64,000 nt of DNA from assembly GCF_001705515.1 (NCBI RefSeq), contig NZ_MDJS01000005.1, forward strand, positions 124,001-188,000, given 5' to 3'. Of this stretch, positions 54,135 to 62,811 are shown in pieces. The position numbers and the translations under genes were made by a program. The DNA comes from Mucilaginibacter sp. PPCGB 2223. GTDB lineage: Bacteria > Bacteroidota > Bacteroidia > Sphingobacteriales > Sphingobacteriaceae. Below the pieces are notes generated by a model, which saw only the letters and a list, made by a program, of their open reading frames with translations, was not told where the DNA came from and did not search any database. Position 1 is the first letter of the stretch; the number at the start of each line of letters is the position of its first letter.

Positions 54135-55790
54135 TTACTTCTTCGCCCAGCTATCTTTTAGTGTCACCGTCCGGTTAAAAACCAGCCTATCGGCTGTCGA
54201 CGTTTTATCCAGCGTAAAATAGCCCTTGCGCATAAACTGGCAAGGTTTACCGGCTTCCATGTTCACTAACTCGGGCTCGACAAAGGCGGTGATGGTTTGC
54301 AAGCTATCCGGGTTCAGGAAATCTTTAAAGTCGCCTTCCTCGCTCGACGGGTCTTCAACCTTAAACAAACGTTCATACAAGCGTACTTCGGCGGTTTTGG
54401 CATGCGCTACGCTCACCCAGTGGATGGTGCCTTTGACGTTGATCCCGCTGGTATCGTTACCCGAACGCGACTCGGGAATATAACTGCAATGTATTTCGGT
54501 AACGTTGCCATCGGCATCTTTCACAAAATCATCGCATTTGATGATATAGGCATTTTTTAACCTTACCATCAAACCCGGGCCCAAGCGGAAGAATTTTTTA
54601 GGCGGCTCTTCCATAAAGTCGTCACGCTCTATCCACAGTTCGCGGCTGAACGGGATATCGCGGCCTCCATCGCCGCCTTCAACTTCGGGGTTGTTTTCGC
54701 CGAAGTGAATTTCTTCCAGCCCTTCGGGGAAATTGGTGATGATACATTTGACAGGGTCGAGCACGGCCATACGGCGCCAGGCGGTTTTGTTCAGCTCCTC
54801 GCGGATGCAGAACTCCAGCAGGCTCACGTCGATCATGTTTTCGCGCTTGGCTACGCCGATACGCTCGCAAAATTCGCGGATAGAACCCGGTGTATAACCA
54901 CGGCGACGCAAGCCGCTGATGGTCGGCATACGCGGGTCGTCCCAATCTTCCACATGGCCCTCTTTTACCAGTTGCAGCAGCTTGCGCTTGCTCATTACGG
55001 TATAGGTCATGTTCAGGCGTGCAAACTCGTATTGTTTTGACGGGAATATCCCAAGCTTCTCGATAAACCAATCGTACATGGCACGGTGAGGAACAAACTC
55101 CAGCGTACAGATCGAGTGGGTGATCTGCTCTATCGAGTCGCTTTGGCCGTGTGCAAAATCGTACATCGGGTAAATACACCATTTATCGCCGGTGCGGTGG
55201 TGGTGCGCATGTTTAATGCGGTACATAACGGGGTCGCGCATCAGCATGTTGGGCGATGCCAGGTCGACTTTGGCCCGCAGTACTTTAGCACCGTCCGGAT
55301 ATTTACCCTCTTTCATCTCGGTAAACAGGCGCAGGTTTTCTTCAACGCTGCGGCTGCGGTATTGGTTTGGTGTGCCTGGTTCGGTAGGCGTGCCTTTTTG
55401 GGCCGCTATCTCTTCGGATGTGCTGTCATCAACATAAGCCAGCCCTGCCTCTATCAGCTTCACGGCGAAGGCGTATATCAGGTCAAAATAGTCGGATGCA
55501 TAAAGCTCGCTGGCCCAGTTAAAGCCAAGCCATTTTACATCTTCCTTAATACTGTCCACGTATTCGGTATCCTCGGTAACGGGGTTGGTATCATCAAAAC
55601 GCAGGTTAGTGCTGCCATTGTATTTAAGCGCGAGGCCAAAATTAAGGCAGATGGATTTGGCATGGCCGATATGCAGGTAACCATTAGGCTCTGGCGGGAA
55701 ACGCGTCAGCACACGCCCGCCGTGCTTACCGGCAGCTATATCTTCTTCTACTATTTCTTCTATAAAATTTAACGATCGTTCTTCGCTCAT
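54135..55790 (-). CDS. glnS: Glutaminyl-tRNA synthetase
   Basis: 551 residues, full length. Charges tRNA-Gln. The class I motifs are PEPNGYLHIGHAKS (HIGH) and MSKRKLLQLV (the KMSKS loop), with LRFDDTNP. A gln-specific anticodon-binding C-terminal part is complete. Occurs as a single gene. Confidence 0.97.
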   Translation of the reverse strand: MSEERSLNFIEEIVEEDIAAGKHGGRVLTRFPPEPNGYLHIGHAKSICLNFGLALKYNGSTNLRFDDTNPVTEDTEYVDSIKEDVKWLGFNWASELYASDYFDLIYAFAVKLIEAGLAYVDDSTSEEIAAQKGTPTEPGTPNQYRSRSVEENLRLFTEMKEGKYPDGAKVLRAKVDLASPNMLMRDPVMYRIKHAHHHRTGDKWCIYPMYDFAHGQSDSIEQITHSICTLEFVPHRAMYDWFIEKLGIFPSKQYEFARLNMTYTVMSKRKLLQLVKEGHVEDWDDPRMPTISGLRRRGYTPGSIREFCERIGVAKRENMIDVSLLEFCIREELNKTAWRRMAVLDPVKCIITNFPEGLEEIHFGENNPEVEGGDGGRDIPFSRELWIERDDFMEEPPKKFFRLGPGLMVRLKNAYIIKCDDFVKDADGNVTEIHCSYIPESRSGNDTSGINVKGTIHWVSVAHAKTAEVRLYERLFKVEDPSSEEGDFKDFLNPDSLQTITAFVEPELVNMEAGKPCQFMRKGYFTLDKTSTADRLVFNRTVTLKDSWAKK

Positions 55791-55868
55791 AGTAAGGCAA
55801 AGTTAATTAATGTGGTAATTTAACAAAGGACATGGGTAAATATGGGTATTTTAACTCATGTTTTCAGG

Positions 55869-56063
55869 TTAACCAACCTGCACACCCATTAAACCTGAGT
55901 ACGATATGAGCTGGCCCTGGCAGGCCTGGCCAAGCGATGCTTTTACACCGGTGACTGCTACATCCATATAAACTACAAGTTTGTTCATACGCAAATATAC
56001 CGAATCATAATCACTTCCTGAAATGCGGCCATCTTCCTTTTTATCTGCTAAGGTTGTTTCCAT
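55869..56063 (-). CDS. Possible small protein, unknown
   Basis: 64 residues: METTLADKKEDGRISGSDYD, a hydrophobic middle (LVVYMDVAVTGVKASLG), ending in GLMGVQVG. No signal peptide, no recognised family. The Gly/Ser-rich ending could suggest a processed peptide, but no modification enzyme is nearby. It is upstream of glnS on the same strand with 78 bases between. Confidence 0.35.
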   Translation of the reverse strand: METTLADKKEDGRISGSDYDSVYLRMNKLVVYMDVAVTGVKASLGQACQGQLISYSGLMGVQVG

Positions 56064-56160
56064 AAGAACTTGTCAATACATTTTGTAATGTGATTTTTGT
56101 GTTTGTAAAATAAGATGAACGGTCTTTTCTGCTTTTCTGTAGTTTGTAATTTAATTGGGG

Positions 56161-56480
56161 CGGTGCCTGCGGCCCAGGCTATCCCTGCCCGTCCGGCAGG
56201 CGGGCGCTACTATCCTTACCGCGAATTGCCATTTTCTCAACCAAAAATTCTAAGACATCGTATTCTTCGGTATTTTAAATTAGTTATTGATTTTTCTAAT
56301 GCGAGACGATTCAATCCTTCAATCATTAAACATTGGGAAATTGTACCTGCCAGCCGGCAGGCCGGAGAAATTTTTGCAGGCCTGTTAATATCTTTTCTCA
56401 TCATAGAGGCACCAATGAACAAATGACCGGTGAACTAATGAACTACTATCAAGCTTCTTGCTCAATCATACAATATACAC
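56161..56480. repeat. Composite intergenic repeat, copy C
   Basis: G+C-rich module at 56161-56220, the string ATTCTTCGG near 56265, and the core module at 56335-56480, all in the same orientation as copy A. The rest of 56064-56588 holds no gene I can support. Confidence 0.8.
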
Positions 56481-56588
56481 AATTTATTAAAAACATTCAA
56501 GTAAACCGCTAACTATAATGTGTTGCCTTTAAACTAACAATTCGATTTTCTTGCTACTTTTACAAAAACGCGACCATCGTTATTTTTT

Positions 56589-57011
56589 ATGAGTAATACC
56601 GAGTTTAACCGCCCTATACGTGTACTGGTAGCCAAAGTGGGCCTCGACGGGCACGACCGCGGCGCCAAGATCATTGCCACTACCCTGCGCGACGCAGGCA
56701 TGGAAGTGATCTATACCGGCCTGCGCCAAACACCCGAAATGGTAGTGAACACCGCATTGCAGGAGGATGTCGACGCTATCGGCATTTCCATTTTATCGGG
56801 CGCGCACATGACGGTTTTCCCCAAGATCATTAACCTGATGAAAGAAAAAGGGATGGACGATGTGCTGGTTACGGGTGGCGGCATCATTCCCGAAAAGGAT
56901 ATTGCCGAACTCAATAAAATGGGTGCAGGGAGGCTTTTCCCGCCCGGTACCAGTACCGAAGAAATTGTAAACTATATTACCAACTGGGTAAAACAGAACC
57001 GGAATTTTTAA
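56589..57011 (+). CDS. Cobalamin-binding domain protein (methylmalonyl-CoA mutase small-domain type)
   Basis: 140 residues, only the B12-binding fold: VLVAKVGLDGHDRGAK (DxHxxG with the Co-ligand His), ISILSGAHMTVFPKI, and VTGGGIIPEKDI. In mutases this half pairs with a separate catalytic chain; none is adjacent. May be the small subunit of an isobutyryl/methylmalonyl-CoA mutase whose partner is elsewhere. Confidence 0.9.
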   Translation: MSNTEFNRPIRVLVAKVGLDGHDRGAKIIATTLRDAGMEVIYTGLRQTPEMVVNTALQEDVDAIGISILSGAHMTVFPKIINLMKEKGMDDVLVTGGGIIPEKDIAELNKMGAGRLFPPGTSTEEIVNYITNWVKQNRNF

Positions 57012-57027
57012 GGCAAAATATTAAAAC

Positions 57028-57105
57028 TGTCATTTCTAAGAAGGGACGACTGAGAGATCTTCTGCTGCATACCGCAGAAGATCTCTCCCGCTGGTCGAGA
57101 TGACA
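57028..57105. repeat. Long palindromic repeat element
   Basis: A 14-bp perfect stem (gagagatcttctgc / gcagaagatctctc) around an 8-base loop, flanked by tgtcat and atgaca. Has the look of REP-like elements of this group. Confidence 0.75.
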
Positions 57106-57135
57106 TAGTTTATAGTCATCAAATCAATCATCACC

Positions 57136-57918
57136 ATGAACTACGAAAACCTGCTGATAGAAACAAAGGAGCGCATTTGTTACATCACCATCAATCGCGA
57201 AAGCAAACTCAACGCGTTAAATGAATCAACTTTGGAGGAATTGTATAACGCTCTATCCGACTGCTTTTATGACAGAAGTATTGGAGGTGTTATTATAACT
57301 GGTGCTGGCCAAAAGGCTTTTGTGGCAGGGGCCGACATATCTGAATTTGCCGAGCTAAATGTTGAGCAAGGTATGGAACTGGCCCGTCATGGACAAAAGT
57401 ATGTGTTCAACCTAATAGAAAATGGTCCCAAACCTGTCGTTGCTGCCATCAATGGTTTTGCCCTGGGTGGAGGCCTTGAACTGGCCATGGCCTGCCATAT
57501 CCGCGTAGCTTCGGATAACGCACGCGTGGGCCAGCCCGAAGTTACTTTGGGTTTGATACCCGGCTATGGCGGTACACAGCGTTTAACACAATTGATAGGG
57601 AAAGGAAAAGCAATGGAACTCATCCTCACTGCGGATATGATCAATGCTGCCGAAGCTTTGCAGCTGGGCCTGGTGAACCATGTTGTTACACCCGAACAAT
57701 TATTACCCAAAGCCGAAGAGATACTCAACAAAATATTAGCCAAAGCTCCACTTGCCGTGGCGGCAGGTATCAAAGCCATCAATGCCTCGCTGACTGATGG
57801 CATAAACGGATACGAAACCGAGATCAGTGAGTTCGGCAAATGCTTCGGTACCGACGATCTGAAAGAGGGCGTCGATGCCTTTTTGAACAAGCGCAAGCCG
57901 CTTTTCAAAGGACGTTAA
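57136..57918 (+). CDS. Enoyl-CoA hydratase/isomerase (crotonase)
   Basis: 260 residues. Hydrates enoyl-CoA in beta-oxidation or related routes. Oxyanion-hole segments AFVAGADISEF and GFALGGGLELAMACH are present, and both catalytic Glu positions are kept (GGGLELAM and GQPEVTLG), so it should be a hydratase. Follows the B12-binding gene with a repeat between; joint role in acyl-CoA metabolism is possible. Confidence 0.92.
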   Translation: MNYENLLIETKERICYITINRESKLNALNESTLEELYNALSDCFYDRSIGGVIITGAGQKAFVAGADISEFAELNVEQGMELARHGQKYVFNLIENGPKPVVAAINGFALGGGLELAMACHIRVASDNARVGQPEVTLGLIPGYGGTQRLTQLIGKGKAMELILTADMINAAEALQLGLVNHVVTPEQLLPKAEEILNKILAKAPLAVAAGIKAINASLTDGINGYETEISEFGKCFGTDDLKEGVDAFLNKRKPLFKGR

Positions 57919-57988
57919 GATGACAAAAACCGCATTTTAGTGACAATAGGCTGACTTTTTAGCAAAATAGTTAAATTATATTCTATTG

Positions 57989-58008
57989 TTAATCAATCGA
58001 TTGATTAA
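57989..58008. promoter_or_regulatory. Perfect 20-bp palindrome, candidate operator
   Basis: TTAATCAATCGATTGATTAA, a perfect palindrome, lies about 90 bases before the beta-barrel start. Could bind a TetR- or similar dimeric repressor (inference). Confidence 0.45.
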
Positions 58009-58098
58009 TGTTTACATTAGGATGAAAAAACTTATGTGTTTTGTGCCGTTACTTTGTTGCGTGATTTAAATGTCACAAACGATTTAATACATAAAACA

Positions 58099-58674
58099 AT
58101 GAAAACTTTATTCAAAATTTCAGCAATCGCTTTGGTAGTATCAGGTTTATCCTTTGGCGCTAAAGCACAAACTACTTCACAAAACCCATCAACAACATCA
58201 TCAGTTCGTTATAGCATAGGCGTAGATGCCGGTTTGCCTGTCGGCGATTTTTCGGATACCCACAACTGGAGCTTAGGTGGTTCGTTGCAGGCCGATATCC
58301 CTGTTGTAAATCAATTATTTGTTACCGTTAACGGCGGCTACAACAACATTTTTGGTAAAAAAATCAATAACACATCACTAAGCTATACCGATGTGCAACT
58401 GATCCCTGTAAAGGCAGGCCTTAAATACTTCCCTTTGCAAAACGTGTATATCCAGGGCGAAGCCGGTGCATCTTTCCTGGTTAACAAAAACGACCTGGCT
58501 GCTAATAACTCTACCGCTTTTGTATATGCCCCGCAGGTTGGCGTGGTATTACCGGTTGGCGGCAAAAGCTTTATCGATGCCGGTGTGCGTTTCGAAAACA
58601 CCCAGTCGTTTTACACCAATGGCAACTCTTTTAGCACACTTGGCTTAAGGGTAGCTTATGCATTTGGGTTATAA
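58099..58674 (+). CDS. Outer-membrane beta-barrel protein
   Basis: 191 residues from ATG 58099; the frame start at 58036 is upstream of the natural signal peptide (MKTLFKISAIALVVSGLSFGAKAQ). Strands alternate with loops (SIGVDAGLPVGDF, LFVTVNGGYNNIFG, VYIQGEAGASFLV) and the last residue series ends LRVAYAFGL, a good barrel-closing strand. OmpW/opacity-like family. Strong terminator follows. Confidence 0.82.
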   Translation: MKTLFKISAIALVVSGLSFGAKAQTTSQNPSTTSSVRYSIGVDAGLPVGDFSDTHNWSLGGSLQADIPVVNQLFVTVNGGYNNIFGKKINNTSLSYTDVQLIPVKAGLKYFPLQNVYIQGEAGASFLVNKNDLAANNSTAFVYAPQVGVVLPVGGKSFIDAGVRFENTQSFYTNGNSFSTLGLRVAYAFGL

Positions 58675-58699
58675 TATTATTATTTCTGATTTGTTAGTT

Positions 58700-58727
58700 A
58701 AAAAAAGAGGCATATGCCTCTTTTTTT
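58700..58727 (+). terminator. Intrinsic terminator
   Basis: Stem aaaaaaagaggcat / atgcctcttttttt, after the barrel gene. Confidence 0.85.
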
Positions 58728-58852
58728 ATGCTTTCATTTTTGAGCAAATTATATAAAAAGCGCTTAGCGTTAATTTTAGCGCATTAAAAATTGTAGAAAA
58801 TTTTTCCCATGTAATAAAATGTACGTAACTTCATAAAACAATAATCATCCTT

Positions 58853-60274
58853 ATGAAAAATATTCTCATCATTGATGACGAAGTTAACGTAGCCACGCTC
58901 CTTTCTAAATTTCTGACGCGGAACGGATTTCATGTTACGACAGCTTCAACGGGATCAGGCGCATTTGAATATCTTAAAAATAATACCTATAACCTGGTGC
59001 TTTGCGATTTCAGGCTCGAGGATACCGACGGGCGTGAGATCCTGAAAAAGATCAGGAGCGAGTACCCGCAAACCGGTGTGATCATCATTACCGGCTATTC
59101 GGATATCAAAATGGCCGTGGAGCTGATCAAAATGGGCGCTTACGACTATATAACCAAGCCGCTGTATCCCGATGAGATATTAACAACCATCAACAAGGCT
59201 ATCGAAACACAGCAGGCACTGATGGATACTCCGCCCGAAACGCCGGAAACGCCTGAGGTGCGCGAGCGTAAGAAAAGCATCGCCAGTAACGATTTTGTAG
59301 TTGGCAGCAGCCGGGCATCCAAAGAGCTGGTACACCAGATAGAACTGGTAGCGCCAACTAACTACAGCGTGATCATCATCGGCGAAAGCGGGACGGGTAA
59401 GGAGTCGGTAGCCAAAAGCATACACATGAACAGTAATCGCCGCGATAAACCGTTTATTGCGATGGACTGCGGATCGCTGACCAAGGAACTGGCCGGCAGT
59501 GAGTTTTTCGGTCACGAAAAAGGGTCCTTCACCGGCGCGCTTGGCACCAAGATAGGCCACTTTGAACTGGCCAATGGGGGCACTTTGTTTTTAGATGAAG
59601 TGGCTAATTTGTCTTACGATATCCAGGCGGCTTTGCTGCGTACCGTTCAGGAACGCAAGGTCAGGCGCATCGGCGGCACCAAAGAGATCGATCTGGATGT
59701 ACGTATTATTGTAGCAACCAACGAAAACCTGCAGGATGCTATCCGGAACGGCAAATTCAGGGAAGATCTTTACCACCGTTTTAACGAGTTCGGCATCAAC
59801 CTGCCGCCCCTGCGCGAACGCGGAAAAGATATCTTACTGCTGGCCGATCACTTTCTGGAGCTGGCTAACGAGGAGCTTGGCCGTAACGTGACAAGTTTTT
59901 CGCCCGAGGTTATCGAGAGCCTGCTTAACTACCGCTGGCCGGGCAATATACGCGAGCTGAAGAACGTGATCCGCCGGGCCGCGTTATTAACCGAAGGTAC
60001 CGAAGTACAAACTAAGGCATTACCGCTCGAAATATCGAGTTACAACAAAACCCAAACGTACGAGGGCTTTACGATACAAAACCAGCAGAGCGCCCCCGTC
60101 ACACCGGCAACACCGCGTAACGACCTGAAAAATGCCGCGATGGAGGCTGAGTACGAAACCATTTTACGGGTATTGCGCGAGGTTAACTTTAACAAAACCA
60201 AAGCCGCCGAGATCTTAAATATCGATCGTAAAACATTGTATAATAAGATGAAAGCAAATAATCTGGACAAATAA
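58853..60274 (+). CDS. NtrC-family sigma-54-dependent response regulator
   Basis: 473 residues. REC domain with phospho-acceptor Asp52 (LCDFRLED) and Lys in TKP near 102; AAA+ domain with Walker A GESGTGKES, GSFTGA at residues 224-229 (the family consensus is GAFTGA), and ELANGGTLFLDE; Fis-type HTH at the end (NKTKAAEILNIDRKTLYNKM). It activates sigma-54 promoters when phosphorylated. No partner kinase gene is adjacent, only the small H-box protein 19 bases downstream. Confidence 0.93.
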   Translation: MKNILIIDDEVNVATLLSKFLTRNGFHVTTASTGSGAFEYLKNNTYNLVLCDFRLEDTDGREILKKIRSEYPQTGVIIITGYSDIKMAVELIKMGAYDYITKPLYPDEILTTINKAIETQQALMDTPPETPETPEVRERKKSIASNDFVVGSSRASKELVHQIELVAPTNYSVIIIGESGTGKESVAKSIHMNSNRRDKPFIAMDCGSLTKELAGSEFFGHEKGSFTGALGTKIGHFELANGGTLFLDEVANLSYDIQAALLRTVQERKVRRIGGTKEIDLDVRIIVATNENLQDAIRNGKFREDLYHRFNEFGINLPPLRERGKDILLLADHFLELANEELGRNVTSFSPEVIESLLNYRWPGNIRELKNVIRRAALLTEGTEVQTKALPLEISSYNKTQTYEGFTIQNQQSAPVTPATPRNDLKNAAMEAEYETILRVLREVNFNKTKAAEILNIDRKTLYNKMKANNLDK

Positions 60275-60292
60275 CTGTAACGATACGCAGCG

Positions 60293-60484
60293 ATGGAAGG
60301 AGCAGCAGGGGACGGAAAAATCCGGGCATTAAAGCACGATATCAAAAACCAGTTATCCAACATTATCCTGGCGCTTAATCAGCTGGAGTACGAACTACCC
60401 GATACAACACCCGATCAGCGCATATACTTCGATACCATCAACGATAGCTGCAAAAAGATAAATCAGCTGCTTAACGAAATATAA
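60293..60484 (+). CDS. H-box-only small protein (DHp / Spo0B-like helix)
   Basis: 63 residues: MEGAAGDGKIRALKHDIKNQ, then LSNIILALNQLEYEL and a second helix up to INQLLNEI. The H-box HDIKN (His15) followed by two amphipathic helices is the layout of a histidine-kinase dimerisation domain or of Spo0B-like phosphotransferases, but there is no ATPase part. Starts 18 bases after the NtrC-type gene's stop, so probably co-transcribed. A phosphotransfer or dimer partner of that regulator is inference. Confidence 0.65.
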   Translation: MEGAAGDGKIRALKHDIKNQLSNIILALNQLEYELPDTTPDQRIYFDTINDSCKKINQLLNEI

Positions 60485-60560
60485 TACCTGTTTTGCTTTA
60501 ATTTAACATTTTTTGCAAACATTTATGCTGAGTATTGTTTTATGATACAATATACCGGCC

Positions 60561-61610
60561 ATGTCACTTTTCAACTATAAGCAACGCAACAACATTATCC
60601 TTTTAGCGATAATTGTATTAGGCGTTTTTTTAATCTGGGCTTTACAGGGCTTGTTCAGCTCCATTTTGGGGGCCATTGTGCTGTTTACCATCTTCAGGCC
60701 CTTCTACCTGTACCTGGTTGATAAAAGAGGCTGGGGACGGGGCCTGGCCGCTGTGCTGATCATCGTTTTATCATTCATTGTTATCGTCATCCCTTTTTTG
60801 TCGTTAAGCATCATGATCATTGATAAGATCGGGAGCCTCACTTCAAATAACTTTCCCATTCGCGAGTGGTTCGCCAAGATCGATGCCTTTGCAGGATCGC
60901 ACTTAAACCAGCCGCATTTTGTCGATAGTATCACAAAGAACCTCGGCTCCTACGCTACCGAGCTTTTCCCATCGTTACTGGGCAGCGCGGCCAACATTTT
61001 TTTAACGCTGCTCATCCTGTATTTTTTGCTTTATTACATGTTTACGCAAATAAATGAGTTCGAAAGCACGCTGATCAAATACGCGCCTTTCAGAGAGCAG
61101 CATGCTTTAAAATTTGCTAAAGAACTGCAAAATGCAACGTACTCAAACGTACTTGGGCAGGGCATCATTTCCCTGTCGCAAGGCATATTGTTTACCATAG
61201 GCCTTACCATTGTCGGCGTACCCGATCCGGTATTCTGGGGCGTTATCGGTACATTTATTTCGTTTTTACCGGTAGTAGGCGTTCCGTTTTTATCGATCAT
61301 ATTCAGCGTTATCCTTTTGTTGAACGGCAAAACATGGCAGGGCATATTTTTGATGGTGTACGGCTTTGCGTTTGTGAGTTATATGGATAATTTTCTGCGT
61401 TTGCTGATTAACAAACGGCTGGCCAACACGCACCCTTTAATTACCGTGATCGGCGTGGTAATGGGTATACCTTTGTTTGGCATACTTGGGCTGGTGTTTG
61501 GCCCGGTATTGCTATCGTTTTTCCTGCTGCTGGTCGAAATTTACGAAACCAACCGCATGGCGGCCGACAGGCTGGAGCGCATACGCACAAATACCGAACT
61601 TGATGAATAG
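60561..61610 (+). CDS. AI-2E family (PerM/UPF0118) transporter
   Basis: 349 residues with seven to eight membrane spans (IILLAIIVLGVFLIWAL, GLAAVLIIVLSFIVIVIPFL, near the end LFGILGLVFGPVLLSFFLLL). The AI-2E signature is the FGPVLLSF-type end. Members export small molecules such as AI-2 or auxin-like compounds or act as antiporters; the substrate here is not known. Confidence 0.9.
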   Translation: MSLFNYKQRNNIILLAIIVLGVFLIWALQGLFSSILGAIVLFTIFRPFYLYLVDKRGWGRGLAAVLIIVLSFIVIVIPFLSLSIMIIDKIGSLTSNNFPIREWFAKIDAFAGSHLNQPHFVDSITKNLGSYATELFPSLLGSAANIFLTLLILYFLLYYMFTQINEFESTLIKYAPFREQHALKFAKELQNATYSNVLGQGIISLSQGILFTIGLTIVGVPDPVFWGVIGTFISFLPVVGVPFLSIIFSVILLLNGKTWQGIFLMVYGFAFVSYMDNFLRLLINKRLANTHPLITVIGVVMGIPLFGILGLVFGPVLLSFFLLLVEIYETNRMAADRLERIRTNTELDE

Positions 61611-61706
61611 TATTTGAAACAAAGGCACAAGAATGACGTTTATTAAGTAACTAATTATTATTTTGGCGTTTTATTGACACTAAACTTTAATCATTAAATC
61701 AATACC

Positions 61707-61976
61707 ATGAGCGATAACACAAAAGTAGTAGTTGCCTTGCTTGCAGGCCTTGCAGCAGGAGCAGCCCTGGGTATCTTATTTGCACCCGATGCCGGATCAG
61801 AAACCCGCGATAAATTATCAGAATCGTTAAAAAACTTAGGCGATTCGATCAAGGAAACAGCCGCAGCTGAGATCGACAACCTGACGAGCATGAAAGACAA
61901 AGTTATGAACAACTTCAAAACAAAACTGAAAAGTGTTGAGACCGAGTACCACGCCGATGATGTTGAACACGCTTAA
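61707..61976 (+). CDS. YtxH-domain protein
   Basis: 89 residues: one N-terminal TM helix rich in Ala/Gly (VVALLAGLAAGAALGILFAP, with DAGSETRDKL after it), then an amphipathic helix. YtxH proteins are general-stress envelope proteins. First of three genes in an apparent operon. Confidence 0.88.
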   Translation: MSDNTKVVVALLAGLAAGAALGILFAPDAGSETRDKLSESLKNLGDSIKETAAAEIDNLTSMKDKVMNNFKTKLKSVETEYHADDVEHA

Positions 61977-61981
61977 ATAAA

Positions 61982-62008
61982 ATAATGCCCGGGCTAACCG
62001 GGCATTAT
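61982..62008 (+). other. Stem-loop between ytxH and holin-X genes
   Basis: A perfect 11-bp stem (ataatgcccgg / ccgggcattat) with a 5-base loop and no T run. May be a transcript-processing or weak attenuation site. Confidence 0.5.
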
Positions 62009-62021
62009 CACTATCACAATT

Positions 62022-62396
62022 ATGGAAGACACCAAAGAGGCAAAACCCGGTTTAACCGACCAGATTAAGCAGTATATCGAAACACGTATTAAGCTTGCCC
62101 GTTACCAGGCTATCGAAAAAGGCACGTCGTTTTTCGCAAACCTGATAACCGAAGTCTTTGTATTGATATGCATTGCTTTTACACTCTTTTTTGCAACAAT
62201 AACCCTGGGTTTGCTGCTCGGTAGTTTGCTGGGATCGTACTGGGAAGGCTTCGGTTGTGTAACGTTATTGTACCTGTTGATGGCGGTAATCGTTTCGAAA
62301 ACGAAACGGAAATATATCGAACCCCGGATAGTGAATTTTTTGGTAAAAAAGCTGTTAAAACCACGACCTGCACCTGACAATGAGCCAGCCAATTAA
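62022..62396 (+). CDS. Phage-holin-family / Holin-X-like envelope protein
   Basis: 124 residues with two TM helices (about 45-70 and 75-98). The N-terminal part (ETRIKLARYQAIEKGTSFFANLI) and TM pattern match the DUF1469/holin-X group, common with YtxH genes. Not evidence for a phage. Overlaps the next gene by 17 bases. Confidence 0.82.
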   Translation: MEDTKEAKPGLTDQIKQYIETRIKLARYQAIEKGTSFFANLITEVFVLICIAFTLFFATITLGLLLGSLLGSYWEGFGCVTLLYLLMAVIVSKTKRKYIEPRIVNFLVKKLLKPRPAPDNEPAN

Positions 62397-62808
62397 CAAT
62401 ATAGCCGATCTGCGCAACGAGATAGCCCGCTTGCAAATAGTAAAAGCCGAGCAGGAAGCTGCCATAAAAGAGCATTTCAGCAGCCCGTCGGCAATCATTG
62501 GCACGGTAATGTCCGGATTCGGCGGCGATAAGGGAAAAGGAAGTTTTTTTAAAGCCGATGACATCGTCAGCCTTATCTCCCGGTTCGTGTTGCCTTTTGC
62601 ATTGAACAAAACTATCTTCCGCAAATCCAATTTTATTATCAAAGCCATTGTGGGTATGCTATCCCAATCGGCCTCCGGGTTTATCAACGAGAAAAGTGTT
62701 GCTTCGGTTTGGGGCAAACTCAAGTCAATCATCCCGCAAAAATGGACCGCCAAAAAGAGCGGTAAACCTGTCGATTATGGCATTCCGCCGTTGAGCGAAA
62801 CTTATTGA
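62380..62808 (+). CDS. Conserved hypothetical protein of the ytxH operon
   Basis: 142 residues. A coiled-coil start (NEIARLQIVKAEQEAAIKEH), then mostly helical segment with Gly/Ser and hydrophobic residues (SLISRFVLPFALNKTIF). Overlaps the holin-X gene, so co-translated. Not recognised; likely envelope stress. Confidence 0.65.
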   Translation: MSQPINNIADLRNEIARLQIVKAEQEAAIKEHFSSPSAIIGTVMSGFGGDKGKGSFFKADDIVSLISRFVLPFALNKTIFRKSNFIIKAIVGMLSQSASGFINEKSVASVWGKLKSIIPQKWTAKKSGKPVDYGIPPLSETY

Positions 62809-62811
62809 TTA

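Noticed and set aside
54679..55182. 167-residue minus frame within glnS
   Set aside because: Same strand but out of phase with glnS, which has all motifs.
55869..56063. Lanthipeptide or other RiPP precursor
   Set aside because: No Cys/Ser-rich core with a processing site, and no modification or transport gene next to it; left as an unknown small frame.
62022..62396. Holin-family protein as a prophage sign
   Set aside because: YtxH/holin-X pairs are ordinary envelope genes in Bacteroidota; no phage genes are near.
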